NCBI GenBank assembly: GCA_964502095.1
Contig: CAZCUF010000011.1
Span: 50,799-114,798, forward strand
Source: JACPVF01 sp964502095
GTDB lineage: Bacteria; Chloroflexota; Anaerolineae; Anaerolineales; Villigracilaceae
Direction: 5' to 3'
DNA: 64,000 nucleotides
Position 1 is the first letter of the stretch. The number at the start of each line of letters is the position of its first letter. Positions 24,775 through 33,154 of this stretch are shown here, in pieces. Both the position numbers and the translations under genes were made by a program. The notes under the pieces were generated by a model. That model was not told where the DNA came from. It did no database searches and saw only the letters and a program-made list of their open reading frames with translations.

Positions 24775-26610
24775 CTAATTCGCACGCGCGATCTCCTGTT
24801 CCAATTCTTCGTCAATGCGCGTCTGAATATCGTAGATCTGCCGATACATGCCGTTCCGACGAGAGACCAGTTCCGCGTGCGTTCCCATTTGCACAACTTC
24901 ACCCTTATCCAGCACCAGGATCAAGTCCGCGTTCATCACGGACTGGATGCGATGCGCAATGATGAATGTGGTGCGATCCTTCATCAGGCTGTCAAGCGCG
25001 GCGCGGATCTCCGCCTCGGTCTCGGTATCCACAGAGGAAGTCGAGTCGTCCAGAATCAAAATGCGCGGATTCTTGAGCAGGGTGCGGGCGATGGCCACGC
25101 GTTGTTTTTGCCCGCCGGAGAGCGTCACGCCTTTCTCGCCGACCAGCGTGTTGTATCCGTCCGGAAAGCCCAGAATTACCTCGTGCACAGCCGCGGCGCG
25201 CGCGGCGCGCTCCACCTCGTCCATGCTTACTTCACGCCCAACGCCGTAGGTGATATTTTCGCGGATCGAACGGCTGAACAGAAACGGTTCCTGCTCCACG
25301 ATGCCAATTTGTTTGCGCAGGTACGCGCGCGAATAATCCTTCAAATCCACATCGTCCAACAGAATTCGCCCGCTGGTGTATTCGTGAAAGCGCGGCAGGA
25401 GGTGGACCAGCGAGGTCTTGCCCGAACCGGTCGAGCCGAGTAAAGCAATGGCCTGTCCCGGTTTGGCATGGAAGGAAACATTTTTTAGAACGTCCGACTC
25501 GCCGTCCGAATACATGAATGAAACATGATCGAAGACGACATCGCCTCGCACCGGACCCTCGGGCTGAATCCTGCCATCGAAGAGCGGTTCGCGTTCCTGC
25601 CGGACGACCTCCATCAAACGCCCGTACGAGACCAGCCCTGTGGAGGTTTGTACGATCATGCGGCCCAGGTTGCGGATGGGCCAGATCAACCACACGACCA
25701 GCCCCACGTAAGCAAGGTATGTGCCGACGGTGATCTCGCCGTGAATGGCCATGAAGGCCGCGAACACGAAGCCGAACAGCATTTGAAACCCGAGCACCAC
25801 ATCCGAGAGCGGCCAGAACAGCGAGTGCATGATCAGCAAACGGCGGCCGCGTAGGAATTTCTCCCAGTTGTCTTTTTCGAACTTGCCCTTTTCATAATCC
25901 TGCCGTGCGAAGGCCTTGACCACGCGCACGCCGGTCAGGTTTTCCTGCAGGGTGGTGGAAAGAATCGCCTCCTGTTCCTGATATTTCTCGTAGCGCTGAG
26001 TCACTTTTTTGAAGAACCAGACCGAGACCAGCAGGATGAACGGAATGACCACCACCGAGACCAGGCCAAGTTTGACGTTCAGATTCAGGATGGCGATGAA
26101 GTTGACCACGAACAGCAAAACGATGCGCCCAACTCCAATGGCTTCCTCGCTGAAGAAGCGGCGCAGGGCGTCCACATCCGAAGTGGCGCGTTCGATCAGG
26201 TCGCCGGTAGGCGTGGCGGCGTGATAGGAAAAGCTCAGGCGCTGGATGTGATCGAAGAGAAAGTCGCGCAGGCGGCGCGTAATGCCCTCGGCGGTGTACG
26301 CAGACAGTCTTCCGGAAAGATACGAGAATCCGCCTTCGAACGCGGCCAGGAGCACGAATCCGAGCGCGATGTAGATCAGCGTCCGAATCAGGTCGCCGGC
26401 AAAATATTTTCCCTGCGTCAAAACGTCGTCAACAAAGTAGCCCAGGAGCAGGTAGGTGCTCGTTTTGGCGAGGGCAGAAATAGCCAGAGAAGCCGTCGCG
26501 CCCGCGTACGGCAGGCGGTAGTCGGACATGATCTGCCACAGACCCTTAAAACGGTTTTTGCGGAGAGTCGTTCGAAAGTCAAATGTGAGTGCAGGTTCGA
26601 GAGCGGACAT
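24775..26610 (-). CDS. ABC exporter subunit (TMD-NBD), degenerate-site partner
   Basis: 611 aa. Exporter membrane domain (about 35-325); NBD with Walker A GSTGSGKTS, signature TLSGGQKQR, and Walker B LILDDSTSSVD with Asp where the catalytic Glu should be. First gene of a two-gene operon on the minus strand. AAAGGTC before the ATG is a weak ribosome-binding site. The leader upstream carries a promoter, a 30-aa ORF and a terminator that can be replaced by an alternative pairing, so the exporter is probably induced by ribosome stalling. Heterodimeric exporters under such control in Firmicutes (BmrCD) are multidrug pumps; that substrate is inferred for this pair. Confidence 0.94.
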   Translation of the reverse strand: MSALEPALTFDFRTTLRKNRFKGLWQIMSDYRLPYAGATASLAISALAKTSTYLLLGYFVDDVLTQGKYFAGDLIRTLIYIALGFVLLAAFEGGFSYLSGRLSAYTAEGITRRLRDFLFDHIQRLSFSYHAATPTGDLIERATSDVDALRRFFSEEAIGVGRIVLLFVVNFIAILNLNVKLGLVSVVVIPFILLVSVWFFKKVTQRYEKYQEQEAILSTTLQENLTGVRVVKAFARQDYEKGKFEKDNWEKFLRGRRLLIMHSLFWPLSDVVLGFQMLFGFVFAAFMAIHGEITVGTYLAYVGLVVWLIWPIRNLGRMIVQTSTGLVSYGRLMEVVRQEREPLFDGRIQPEGPVRGDVVFDHVSFMYSDGESDVLKNVSFHAKPGQAIALLGSTGSGKTSLVHLLPRFHEYTSGRILLDDVDLKDYSRAYLRKQIGIVEQEPFLFSRSIRENITYGVGREVSMDEVERAARAAAVHEVILGFPDGYNTLVGEKGVTLSGGQKQRVAIARTLLKNPRILILDDSTSSVDTETEAEIRAALDSLMKDRTTFIIAHRIQSVMNADLILVLDKGEVVQMGTHAELVSRRNGMYRQIYDIQTRIDEELEQEIARAN

Positions 26611-26637
26611 AAGAGACCTTTCAGGGTAAAAAGCGAC

Positions 26638-26669
26638 AAAAAAGCCACGGCGCTTGGTGCGCCGCGGCT
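26638..26669 (-). terminator. Intrinsic terminator in the ABC exporter leader
   Basis: On the minus strand: AGCCGCGGCGC (26669-26659) / GCGCCGTGGCT (26653-26643), loop ACCAA, then six Ts (26643-26638). The single non-Watson-Crick pair is G-U in minus-strand RNA but A-C on the plus strand, so the hairpin is built for the minus strand. It lies 28 nt before the exporter ATG. Confidence 0.88.
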
Positions 26670-26802
26670 TGAAGGTCGTAGGAGAAAAACAACAGACCTA
26701 ACTTGCCCGGGTAACAGGCGCACTTCGACAAGGATACATGCCAGCGGAATCCGCGCTGGCGAACACAACGGTAAACACGGGTAGAACCATCAAGAAGTGC
26801 GC
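26657..26802 (-). promoter_or_regulatory. BmrB-like ribosome-mediated attenuator of the ABC exporter operon
   Basis: Minus-strand segments: 1 = GCGCACTTC (26802-26794), between ribosome-binding site and leader ATG; 2 = GAAGTGCGCC (26726-26717), codons 22-25 of the leader ORF; 3 = GGCGCAC (26663-26657), in the 5' arm and loop of the terminator; 4 = terminator 3' arm. 1:2 pairs over 9 bp perfectly. 2:3 pairs over 7 bp perfectly (GTGCGCC with GGCGCAC) and would break the terminator. A ribosome stalled early in the leader would mask 1, free 2 for 3 and allow read-through. An extra hairpin GCCAGCG/CGCTGGC lies inside the leader ORF. Confidence 0.72.
26698..26790 (-). CDS. Leader peptide ORF, 30 aa, upstream of the ABC exporter
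   Basis: Starts MVLPVFTVVFASADSAG and ends PVTRAS, stop TAG at 26700-26698. AAAGGAG (26808-26802) lies 11 nt upstream of the ATG. It sits between a consensus promoter and a terminator. Hydrophobic first half; no run of one amino acid. In Bacillus subtilis the BmrB leader peptide has the same place and role before bmrCD. I see no sequence similarity that I could assert. Confidence 0.65.
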   Translation of the reverse strand: MVLPVFTVVFASADSAGMYPCRSAPVTRAS

Positions 26803-26830
26803 TCCTTTCATTGGATTTTCGAACGGTTCG

Positions 26831-26860
26831 AGTTTATCATGAGATTCGAATGAGTGTCAA
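26831..26860 (-). promoter_or_regulatory. Promoter of the ABC exporter leader
   Basis: Minus strand: -35 TTGACA (26860-26855), 18-nt spacer, -10 TAAACT (26836-26831). Start near 26824 would leave about 34 nt before the leader ATG. It overlaps the last bases of the intergenic gap after the MATE gene. Confidence 0.72.
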
Positions 26861-26867
26861 GGAATTG

Positions 26868-28262
26868 TCAGGCTGGCACGATTTGCGTCAGATTATTGAT
26901 CCATTTCCGCGTAAAGTAACGGTACAGTCCCAGGCTCCACTTGGCCACCTCTTCAGACATGACCATGAGATACACGCCATAAATCGGCAGGTTCAGAATC
27001 GCCGCGCCGGTATGCGCCATCGGCACACCGAGAATCCAAATGATGACTCCGTCCAGAAAGAACGCGAACCAAGTATCGCCGCCGGCCCGCAGGATGGCCA
27101 CCATCAGCATGGAATTCATAGCGCGAATCCAAAGCAGGGCGCAGGAAATAAATAGGAGTCGGTACGCATAATCGATCACGATGGGCGGCACTTTATACAG
27201 GACAAAGATATATCCGGCCGACGAGTAAACAAGGATGCCCATCACCCAAGCCAGTACCATCACCAGGCCCAGCGAACGGCCGGCGTACCGATAGGCGGTC
27301 TCCGTATCGCCCGCGCCGATGCGATTCCCGACCATGATCGAGTTTCCAGCGGTGATGGCGAAGAACAGCACCAGCGCCAGTTGATCCACAGCGGAGAAAA
27401 TGTTGATGGCCGCGATGGCATTGGTTCCGATATGAGCATAGATGGCGTTATAGGTCGTCACGCCCAGCGACCAAAGCAGTTCGTTCAGAATCACCGGCAG
27501 GACCGGCATGAAAATCTTTTTGAAGAACGAAAAGTCGAGGCTGAAGATTTCATTCAGCCGCGAGGCGATCGGCGTTTTGATGAGATACGACGCGGCGATC
27601 AGGGCTGTACATTCGAAAATGCGCGCGGCCAACCCCGCCGCGGCCGCTCCGGGTACGCCCATTTCCGGGAAGCCGAATCGGCCGAAGATCAGGGCATATG
27701 CCAGAAAGATGTTCATGAACAGCGCGCTGACGCTGACGATCACGGGCGGTTTCACCTCGCCAATACTGCGCAGAATCAGAGCGTAACTGAATGAGATGGC
27801 GAAGAAGAAATATGACCAGCCATAAATCCGCAGATATTGACTGCCCAGCGCGATCACTGCCGGGTCTGTGGAATACAACCCAAGCGCAAACTCGGGGAAA
27901 AACACTGCCAGCGTAAAGAGCGCGCCTGCCACAAGCATGGATAACGTCAGGCAAAAGCCCAATACGCGCCGCACATTGCGAATGTCTTTTTTACCCCATA
28001 ATTGCGCGGTGAAAATGGCCGAGCCGCCGCCCAGCCCGAACAACACCAGATTCAATAAAAAGAAAATCTGGTCTGCCAGCCCAACCGCGGCCACTGCCGT
28101 TGCGCCGCGCTGACCGATCATCAGGGTGCTGACCAGCGCCAGCGAGGAGGTCAAAAGGTTCTGCGCGGCAATCGGCAGAACCAGGCGAAACAACTCCTGA
28201 AAATAGGCGCGGTCACTGTAGAAATGCAGGACGCGGCGGAACGGTTGGATAAGGACAGCCAT
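26868..28262 (-). CDS. MATE-family efflux transporter
   Basis: 464 aa, about 12 membrane helices in two homologous bundles (LFRLVLPIAAQNLLTSSLALVSTLMIG; later half from about residue 240). Exports drugs or metabolites by Na+ or H+ antiport. The -10 TATAAT (28280-28275) lies 12 nt before the ATG and I see no ribosome-binding site, so the mRNA leader would be about 6 nt. Its -35 region falls in a palindromic repeat. Together with the ABC exporter downstream on the same strand it makes an efflux cluster, though each has its own promoter. Confidence 0.92.
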   Translation of the reverse strand: MAVLIQPFRRVLHFYSDRAYFQELFRLVLPIAAQNLLTSSLALVSTLMIGQRGATAVAAVGLADQIFFLLNLVLFGLGGGSAIFTAQLWGKKDIRNVRRVLGFCLTLSMLVAGALFTLAVFFPEFALGLYSTDPAVIALGSQYLRIYGWSYFFFAISFSYALILRSIGEVKPPVIVSVSALFMNIFLAYALIFGRFGFPEMGVPGAAAAGLAARIFECTALIAASYLIKTPIASRLNEIFSLDFSFFKKIFMPVLPVILNELLWSLGVTTYNAIYAHIGTNAIAAINIFSAVDQLALVLFFAITAGNSIMVGNRIGAGDTETAYRYAGRSLGLVMVLAWVMGILVYSSAGYIFVLYKVPPIVIDYAYRLLFISCALLWIRAMNSMLMVAILRAGGDTWFAFFLDGVIIWILGVPMAHTGAAILNLPIYGVYLMVMSEEVAKWSLGLYRYFTRKWINNLTQIVPA

Positions 28263-28289
28263 GTGAGCCGAGCCATTATACAGGACAAA

Positions 28290-28342
28290 TGGTTTCGATA
28301 AGCGCCTTCCCCCTGCGGGGACAATGCGGCGCTACTCAACCA
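28290..28342. repeat. Palindromic intergenic repeat, copy 2
   Basis: Begins TGGTTTCGATA and ends TACTCAACCA, with inner arms AGCGCC (28301-28306) / GGCGCT (28328-28333) and a CCCC/GGGG tip. Lies just upstream of the MATE gene. Same ends as the copy at 24723. Confidence 0.75.
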
Positions 28343-28432
28343 GCTGGCCAAAAAGGTTATCTTTAGCGTATCAGGTTTCAGTCGAGAAAGGAGGCGATGG
28401 CTGTTTGGTAAATAGTCAGTGGGGGAGGGGAG

Positions 28433-29353
28433 TCATTGCTTGTTGAAGATTTCATCGTAGGCGGCATCTGCCTCGCCGCCAAAGTGGGCGTAACGATTGG
28501 TGGTATTAATGCTTTCGTGGCGTGCCAGTTCCTGTGAAAGTTTCAAGTTGCCCTTCGCGAGATACGTCATAGTGACAAAGTAATGACGAAAATCGTGAAT
28601 GCGCACCGCACTGCGCTCCACGCCGGACTCTTCGATGCGCGCTTTAATGGCTTTCCACATCCCGCCAGCCGTGATTGGACGGATTTTCTTGCTGGCGCGG
28701 ATATCGTGGCGGGCAAATAATGGCTGGGACCCAAGTGGCGTGCGGGAGTTCGGCTCGACATTTGCCCTTGCGTGTAGATATGCCTGCAGTGCATCAATGG
28801 AACGGTTCGAGAAGCGGATGATGGCTTGCTTATCGCCTTTGCCGATGACGACCGCGCGTTGTTCGAGCCAGTCCAGGTCGCCGCGTTTGAGCGAGCAGGC
28901 CTCCGAGATTCGCAAGCCGGTGTCCGCCAGAGTCAACACAAAGGCGCGGTCGCGCAGGGCTTCGAGGCGGGCGGCGTCTGTATCCGCATGTTCGCCCGTT
29001 AGAGCGGAGCAATACGCGATGACTTTCTCGATCTGCTCGCGGTTGAAATTGACGATGCGTTTCCCCTGACGGCGCGCGTAATGCTCCGTGGCTTCCTTGA
29101 GTTCCGCCGAATTGCCGGCCTTGCAGAAGGCATAAAACTTGAGCGCCGCCGTGCGATAAACGCGCTGTGTGGAAGGGGACTTATCGCGCAGGGCTGAGAG
29201 AAATTCAACATAAGTCTGCGTGTTCAGTTCCGCCTCGGCGCCGACGATCTTCACGAATTGCTTCAGCGCGTTCCGATATGCGAAAACAGTCCTCGGCGAG
29301 CGTTGAAACGTGCTTAGGAAGTGTTCGATCTGTGCGCTAATATCATTCGACAT
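28433..29353 (-). CDS. Tyrosine recombinase (phage integrase / Xer family)
   Basis: 306 aa. N-terminal SAM-like core-binding domain (about 1-95) and catalytic domain with Arg in DTGLRISEACSL, HDFRHYF (His-x-x-Arg), His in LARHESINTT and the nucleophile Tyr in NRYAHF. The set is complete, so the enzyme should be active. It could be a Xer-like or mobile-element recombinase; no attachment site, transposase or phage gene is next to it. Promoter TTGACA-18-TATAAT ends 7 nt before the ATG, so its mRNA is probably leaderless; a 10-bp inverted repeat flanks the -10 and the start codon. Confidence 0.93.
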   Translation of the reverse strand: MSNDISAQIEHFLSTFQRSPRTVFAYRNALKQFVKIVGAEAELNTQTYVEFLSALRDKSPSTQRVYRTAALKFYAFCKAGNSAELKEATEHYARRQGKRIVNFNREQIEKVIAYCSALTGEHADTDAARLEALRDRAFVLTLADTGLRISEACSLKRGDLDWLEQRAVVIGKGDKQAIIRFSNRSIDALQAYLHARANVEPNSRTPLGSQPLFARHDIRASKKIRPITAGGMWKAIKARIEESGVERSAVRIHDFRHYFVTMTYLAKGNLKLSQELARHESINTTNRYAHFGGEADAAYDEIFNKQ

Positions 29354-29376
29354 ACTGAAAATTATATCGAATGATA
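29341..29376. promoter_or_regulatory. Inverted repeat spanning the integrase start (probable operator)
   Basis: TATCATTCGA (29341-29350) and TCGAATGATA (29367-29376) are perfect 10-bp inverted arms 16 nt apart, enclosing the -10 box and the ATG. The upstream arm is not transcribed, so this is a DNA site and not an RNA hairpin. Autorepression is the simplest reading. Confidence 0.6.
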
Positions 29377-29613
29377 GAAGGATTTGTCAAGAGGCTGGAT
29401 GCCAAAATGAAAGCCCGCTCCCCTGCTGGACGGAGGTTACAGTGATCAGTGCGCAGTGACAAGTGATTGGTCTGGATCGAGGCGTGGAAATTGGATTTTG
29501 ACAGCGCTGATTTAGCGCGCAAATAAAAGTCCCCTGCCCTGCAAGCAGTACGGCAAGATTTATCTTGCCATTTTGGCGACGCAATTTTTGACAACGTGAA
29601 CGCTGCCGTACGA
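29354..29613. other. Intergenic region between integrase and CHAT genes
   Basis: 260 nt. Apart from the integrase promoter I see no gene. It has short degenerate copies of CAGTGATCAGTG / CAGTGACAAGTGATTGG like those near 22740, probably eroded intergenic repeats. Confidence 0.5.
29361..29390 (-). promoter_or_regulatory. Consensus promoter of the integrase
   Basis: Minus strand: -35 TTGACA (29390-29385), 18-nt spacer, -10 TATAAT (29366-29361), 7 nt before the ATG at 29353. Confidence 0.85.
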
Positions 29614-32600
29614 TCACAGCGCTTTCCGCACGATCTCGGCGAACTCTTTGGGCAATTTGGATAGATCGGGATTCTTGATGCCGCTCATATATTTCTTTAG
29701 AACGCTCCCCAACTCGCGATAATGCGGCGGCGCATTGGAATCCACCGCCATTTTGGAGACGGCATCGAAAAGTTTCGGCGCCTCAGCGCTTTTCTCTTGA
29801 ACTGCGCGAGCGATCATCTGCACAAACTCTTCGATCTGTTCCAGTTCGCTCTTCTCTTCCACTTCATTCGCCCTTCCCCCTTCATCCTTCATCCTTTGTG
29901 CGAGCATTTCCCAGCCCTCCAACCCCGCAGGCAGACCCAATTGCGGAGCCAGATCCGACAGCGCCTTTAATACCTGAGCCAGATTCATCTGTTTCGCCAT
30001 TACGTACACCGTCACCCAGGCGCTCACTGCCTCCTGAATTTGTTCGTTTTGCATGTAGATATGCCCCATATTGAACAAGGTGGCGCACAGCCCCGCTTTA
30101 TCGCCGATTTGCCGACAGATGTCCAGCGATTGTTGGAGGTAGGTCAGCGCGGTCGCGTAATCGCCCTGCGCATCATAGATTTGCGAAATGTTGTTGAGCG
30201 TCGCTCCTTCGCCTTTCTTATCGCCGATTTGCCGACAGATGTCCAGCGATTGTTGGAGGTAGGTCAGCGCGGTCGCGTAATCGCCCTGCGCANNNNNNNN
30301 NNNNNNNNNNNNNNNNNNNNNNNNNNNNNNNNNNNNNNNNNNNNNNNNNNNNNNNNNNNNNNNNNNNNNNNNNNNNNNNNNNNNNNNNNNNNGCCGACAG
30401 ATGTCCAGCGATTGTTGGAGGTAGGTCAGCGCGGTCGCGTAATCGCCGATTGAAAGATAAGTGGTTCCCAGCGAATTAAGCGCTCTGCCTTTGGTGGCTA
30501 AATCTTTTGATTCGGCAACTCTTGGCAGCCAGCGCGTGAGCAATTCGGCGTAACGCCCGTCGAGCGTGTATTTTTTATCCAAAATATCCAGCGTCAGCCT
30601 GTCCGCCTCGGGGTGGCGTTTCGCGCGGCGCAAGGATTCAATTGTCAACGCCAAATGCGAGTACGTTTGGCGCTCGTGCTTCATCAACCAGAGCATATAA
30701 TCGGCGGCGGCGTTGCGCGCGGGCAGGTCGTCATCGAGCAGGTTCTTTTCGCGCAGGTATTCGAATAACGAAGGCTCGATCTGATATTCGAGCGTCTCGT
30801 ATTCTTTGTTTTCGGTTATTTCCAACAGCGAGAAGGCGAGCAGGTTTTCGAAGGACCTCACCCCCGTCCCCTCTCCCACAGGGAGAGGGGAGTCTTGTGG
30901 GGAGTTTTGGATCATTAATTTAATGACTCCCTCTTCAGGCACGGGCGCGGCGTACACATGCAGGCGGCGCAAAAGAGTCAATGCTTCGGGCGCGAGGCGC
31001 TTGAGGGTTTCCTCCAGCGCCATGTTCTGGCGCAGGTCGGCGCGGGTCTGTACCAGTTTTTCGGCAAAGGTTTGTTCTTCGCGCGGGTTCATGGTCAGCG
31101 TGGCGGCGGCGATCCATTCCAGCCCGCGCGGGTTGTGTCCCAGCGTTTCGTAGGCTTTGTTCAGGCGTTCGCGGTCAATGAGCAGGAGCGGGTTCATGGC
31201 TCCGCGTTCGGTCAGGGTTTGGGCGAGGCGTAAAAAATCGCCCTTGTTCATGCTCTCCAGCGGCAAATGTTCGCCGTTCCATGCGGGCAACACCCAGCGC
31301 GAAGTCGCCAGTACCACAAGATTCATCTTGTCGCCGCAAGCCGCCTTCATCCAAATATCCGCCGTCTCATCCGTCAGCCCGAAGGCTTGATCGTCCTGAA
31401 TCGATTCGAGATTATCGAACAGCAGGACAACTTTCCCATCGTATTGCGCGGCAAGCGATTCGAAGAGCCGAATGGCTAATTTTTCTGGTTGATCTTGAAA
31501 GCGGATCGCGTCCACGTCGTAGGATTTGAAGTGATCGCCTTTCAACTGCTCAGCCAAAAGCGATTGAAAATCGCGCCAGGGGGTATCTGCCCGCCACTCA
31601 AAAAATGCGTAACCGCGCCTCTCCAGTTCACGCGCCAGTTTTCGCGCCAGGGTCGTCTTGCCGTGTCCGCCCGCGCCGCTGATGAACAGGCGGGTCAATC
31701 TGCCTGTCAACAAGCGGTGTTTAAACTGGCGCAACTCCTTGCGCCTTCCAATAAAACGCATCGGGACGCCCGCTTTCATCGCTCCGCGCGGCTTGGGCGT
31801 AAAGGACGACCAGTCTGCGGAGAGATGCGACGGCTCGACAGAGATCAACATCGGCAGGCTCCACTGTCCATGAAGTTGATCAGCGGTCATCATGGAACTC
31901 GTCTCGCGGCGCGATACGCCATCCGCGCTGGCGGTCATGGCGGCGCGCGCGGTTTGAATCGCCACGTCGGCGCGTTCGCCCTCCGCAAGCGCTTTGCACA
32001 GCGCGTCGGCGAATTGAATGCCCGCTTCGTCCAACACCGATTCGCGCATCCCCATCACGTGTGGAATGCCCATCGCTGAAAGACGGCGCGCCAATCCATG
32101 ATTAAGATCGTCCGAGGCGGCTTTTCCGCTTTCGCAGGCAGAGAGCACAACCGCCTGCACGCCGCTCCCCATCAAAACCTGCGCGAGTCTTTCTTCGGTC
32201 ACAGGCTCGCCGTCGCCAGTTGCGCTTTCAAAGAGAAAGATTCCAAACGGCTCGCCTCCGCCAAGCGGTTGCGCGAACTTTCCATGACCGCTCAGATACA
32301 GCACGTGCGGCTCGAAGCGTTTCAACAGGTCAGTCAGCGTTTCCAACCGCCCATCGTCGGGAATCTCCAACAGCGCTTTCCCCTCGGCAACGAAAGGCAG
32401 TAACGCTTCCTGCACTCGTTCCTGTTCCTTTTCTACGTTCAAGCGTTCGGTCTCAGGGTTCAAGTCGTCTGGCAGGGAGGTGAACAGCAAGACTTTTAAC
32501 GGGGCTGTGCGCGCGGCGGGTAACTTGCCTGCGGGCGGCTCGATCCGCCGAGAGAAGGCAAAGGATGGATTGCGGGCAAGGAATCCGTGCGTGGGATGAT

Positions 32601-32892
32601 ACAGCGTTTCCCACGGCAGGTTTTGGATGGCGGGAACTCGGCTCTCGATCACGACGGGCAGGACGCTCGCGCCAGCGGCTTTGATCGCCGCCTCGAATCG
32701 TTCTCCAGTATCGGCAGGCAAGGACTGCCATAACGCCGATCCCATCGCCTGTAATTCGGCTTCGGCAATGGAGCGTTTGTCCGCGTAAAGATTCGCTAGT
32801 CTCGTGCTCATGTGTCGTAAAGCGGGCTGGTGCTCGACCATATCCTCCGCGGGGTGAATGATGAAAGGAGTTGGGTAAACGAGTTTTGGCAT
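29614..32892 (-). CDS. CHAT-protease / NB-ARC-type NTPase / TPR protein (spans an assembly gap)
   Basis: 1092 codons as drawn, including 34 undetermined. CHAT (caspase-like) protease in the N-terminal 330 residues: His203 in YLSGHGKF and Cys253 in LSACESGK form the expected dyad. STAND NTPase follows: Walker A SGAGGHGKTT (Lys about 412), Walker B VVLLFDNLES, sensor VLATSRW. C-terminal TPR array with near-identical 40-aa units (GDYATALTYLQQSLDICRQ), broken by 100 Ns. A TPR-sensing, NTPase-switched caspase-like protease is typical of bacterial conflict or programmed-death modules; the target is unknown. Last gene of a three-gene operon with a zinc-ribbon protein and a two-helix membrane protein. 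The repeat number, and thus the true length, is unresolved. Confidence 0.88.
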   Translation of the reverse strand: MPKLVYPTPFIIHPAEDMVEHQPALRHMSTRLANLYADKRSIAEAELQAMGSALWQSLPADTGERFEAAIKAAGASVLPVVIESRVPAIQNLPWETLYHPTHGFLARNPSFAFSRRIEPPAGKLPAARTAPLKVLLFTSLPDDLNPETERLNVEKEQERVQEALLPFVAEGKALLEIPDDGRLETLTDLLKRFEPHVLYLSGHGKFAQPLGGGEPFGIFLFESATGDGEPVTEERLAQVLMGSGVQAVVLSACESGKAASDDLNHGLARRLSAMGIPHVMGMRESVLDEAGIQFADALCKALAEGERADVAIQTARAAMTASADGVSRRETSSMMTADQLHGQWSLPMLISVEPSHLSADWSSFTPKPRGAMKAGVPMRFIGRRKELRQFKHRLLTGRLTRLFISGAGGHGKTTLARKLARELERRGYAFFEWRADTPWRDFQSLLAEQLKGDHFKSYDVDAIRFQDQPEKLAIRLFESLAAQYDGKVVLLFDNLESIQDDQAFGLTDETADIWMKAACGDKMNLVVLATSRWVLPAWNGEHLPLESMNKGDFLRLAQTLTERGAMNPLLLIDRERLNKAYETLGHNPRGLEWIAAATLTMNPREEQTFAEKLVQTRADLRQNMALEETLKRLAPEALTLLRRLHVYAAPVPEEGVIKLMIQNSPQDSPLPVGEGTGVRSFENLLAFSLLEITENKEYETLEYQIEPSLFEYLREKNLLDDDLPARNAAADYMLWLMKHERQTYSHLALTIESLRRAKRHPEADRLTLDILDKKYTLDGRYAELLTRWLPRVAESKDLATKGRALNSLGTTYLSIGDYATALTYLQQSLDICRXXXXXXXXXXXXXXXXXXXXXXXXXXXXXXXXXXAQGDYATALTYLQQSLDICRQIGDKKGEGATLNNISQIYDAQGDYATALTYLQQSLDICRQIGDKAGLCATLFNMGHIYMQNEQIQEAVSAWVTVYVMAKQMNLAQVLKALSDLAPQLGLPAGLEGWEMLAQRMKDEGGRANEVEEKSELEQIEEFVQMIARAVQEKSAEAPKLFDAVSKMAVDSNAPPHYRELGSVLKKYMSGIKNPDLSKLPKEFAEIVRKAL
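30099..30447 (-). repeat. TPR-encoding 120-bp tandem repeats, collapsed around a gap
   Basis: The block at 30099-30173 recurs at 30219-30292, an offset of 120 nt, and its part GCCGACAG...AATCGCC recurs at 30393-30447 after the gap. The phase on both sides implies a true gap of 58 + 120k bases, which would stay in frame. Confidence 0.92.
30293..30392. other. Assembly gap (100 Ns)
   Basis: Exactly 100 undetermined bases, the usual scaffold placeholder, inside identical repeats that short reads cannot resolve. Confidence 0.99.
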
Positions 32893-32904
32893 GGAAGGTT
32901 TCCC

Positions 32905-33150
32905 CTATGGCATACGCAGTTCGGATTGAATTACATCGGGAAAGATATATTCCCACTCGGACGATTCGGCGTCGTTCCCTGCACCGCGCATAATTGCCTT
33001 TTTCCTCTTCCTGAATGGTTCAAGTTTCAGAACCAATTCCGTGCCGCAGAACGGGCAGGTGAAAAACAATTCCTGTTCCTCGGTAATTTCCTGCTGAAAG
33101 GAAAATTTCCTATTGCATTTTGCGCATTGAAAGGTCAGTCTTTTTTTCAT
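32905..33150 (-). CDS. Small zinc-ribbon protein of the CHAT operon
   Basis: 81 aa. Two CxxC pairs (CAKC at about 9-12 and CPFC at about 32-35) spaced as in a rubredoxin-like zinc ribbon; basic stretch FRKRKKAIMR after it and an acidic, aromatic C-terminus. No catalytic domain. It starts 4 nt after the two-helix protein gene and ends 12 nt before the CHAT gene, so it belongs to that operon. It could bind nucleic acid or act as a sensor or adaptor. Confidence 0.75.
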   Translation of the reverse strand: MKKRLTFQCAKCNRKFSFQQEITEEQELFFTCPFCGTELVLKLEPFRKRKKAIMRGAGNDAESSEWEYIFPDVIQSELRMP

Positions 33151-33154
33151 GGCA

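Noticed and set aside
28381..28412. AGGAGG followed by an ATG on the plus strand near the integrase end (possible third leader)
   Set aside because: The ORF is only four codons, spacing to the ATG is 1 nt, no gene follows on that strand, and I see no promoter.
28290..29353. Integrase plus flanking repeats as an intact mobile element
   Set aside because: No attachment-site direct repeats, cargo or partner genes could be identified; the palindromic repeat also occurs away from the integrase.
29341..29376. The 10-bp inverted repeat as a recombinase crossover site
   Set aside because: Arms are 16 nt apart, while core sites of this enzyme class have 6-8 nt between arms; an operator explains its position better.
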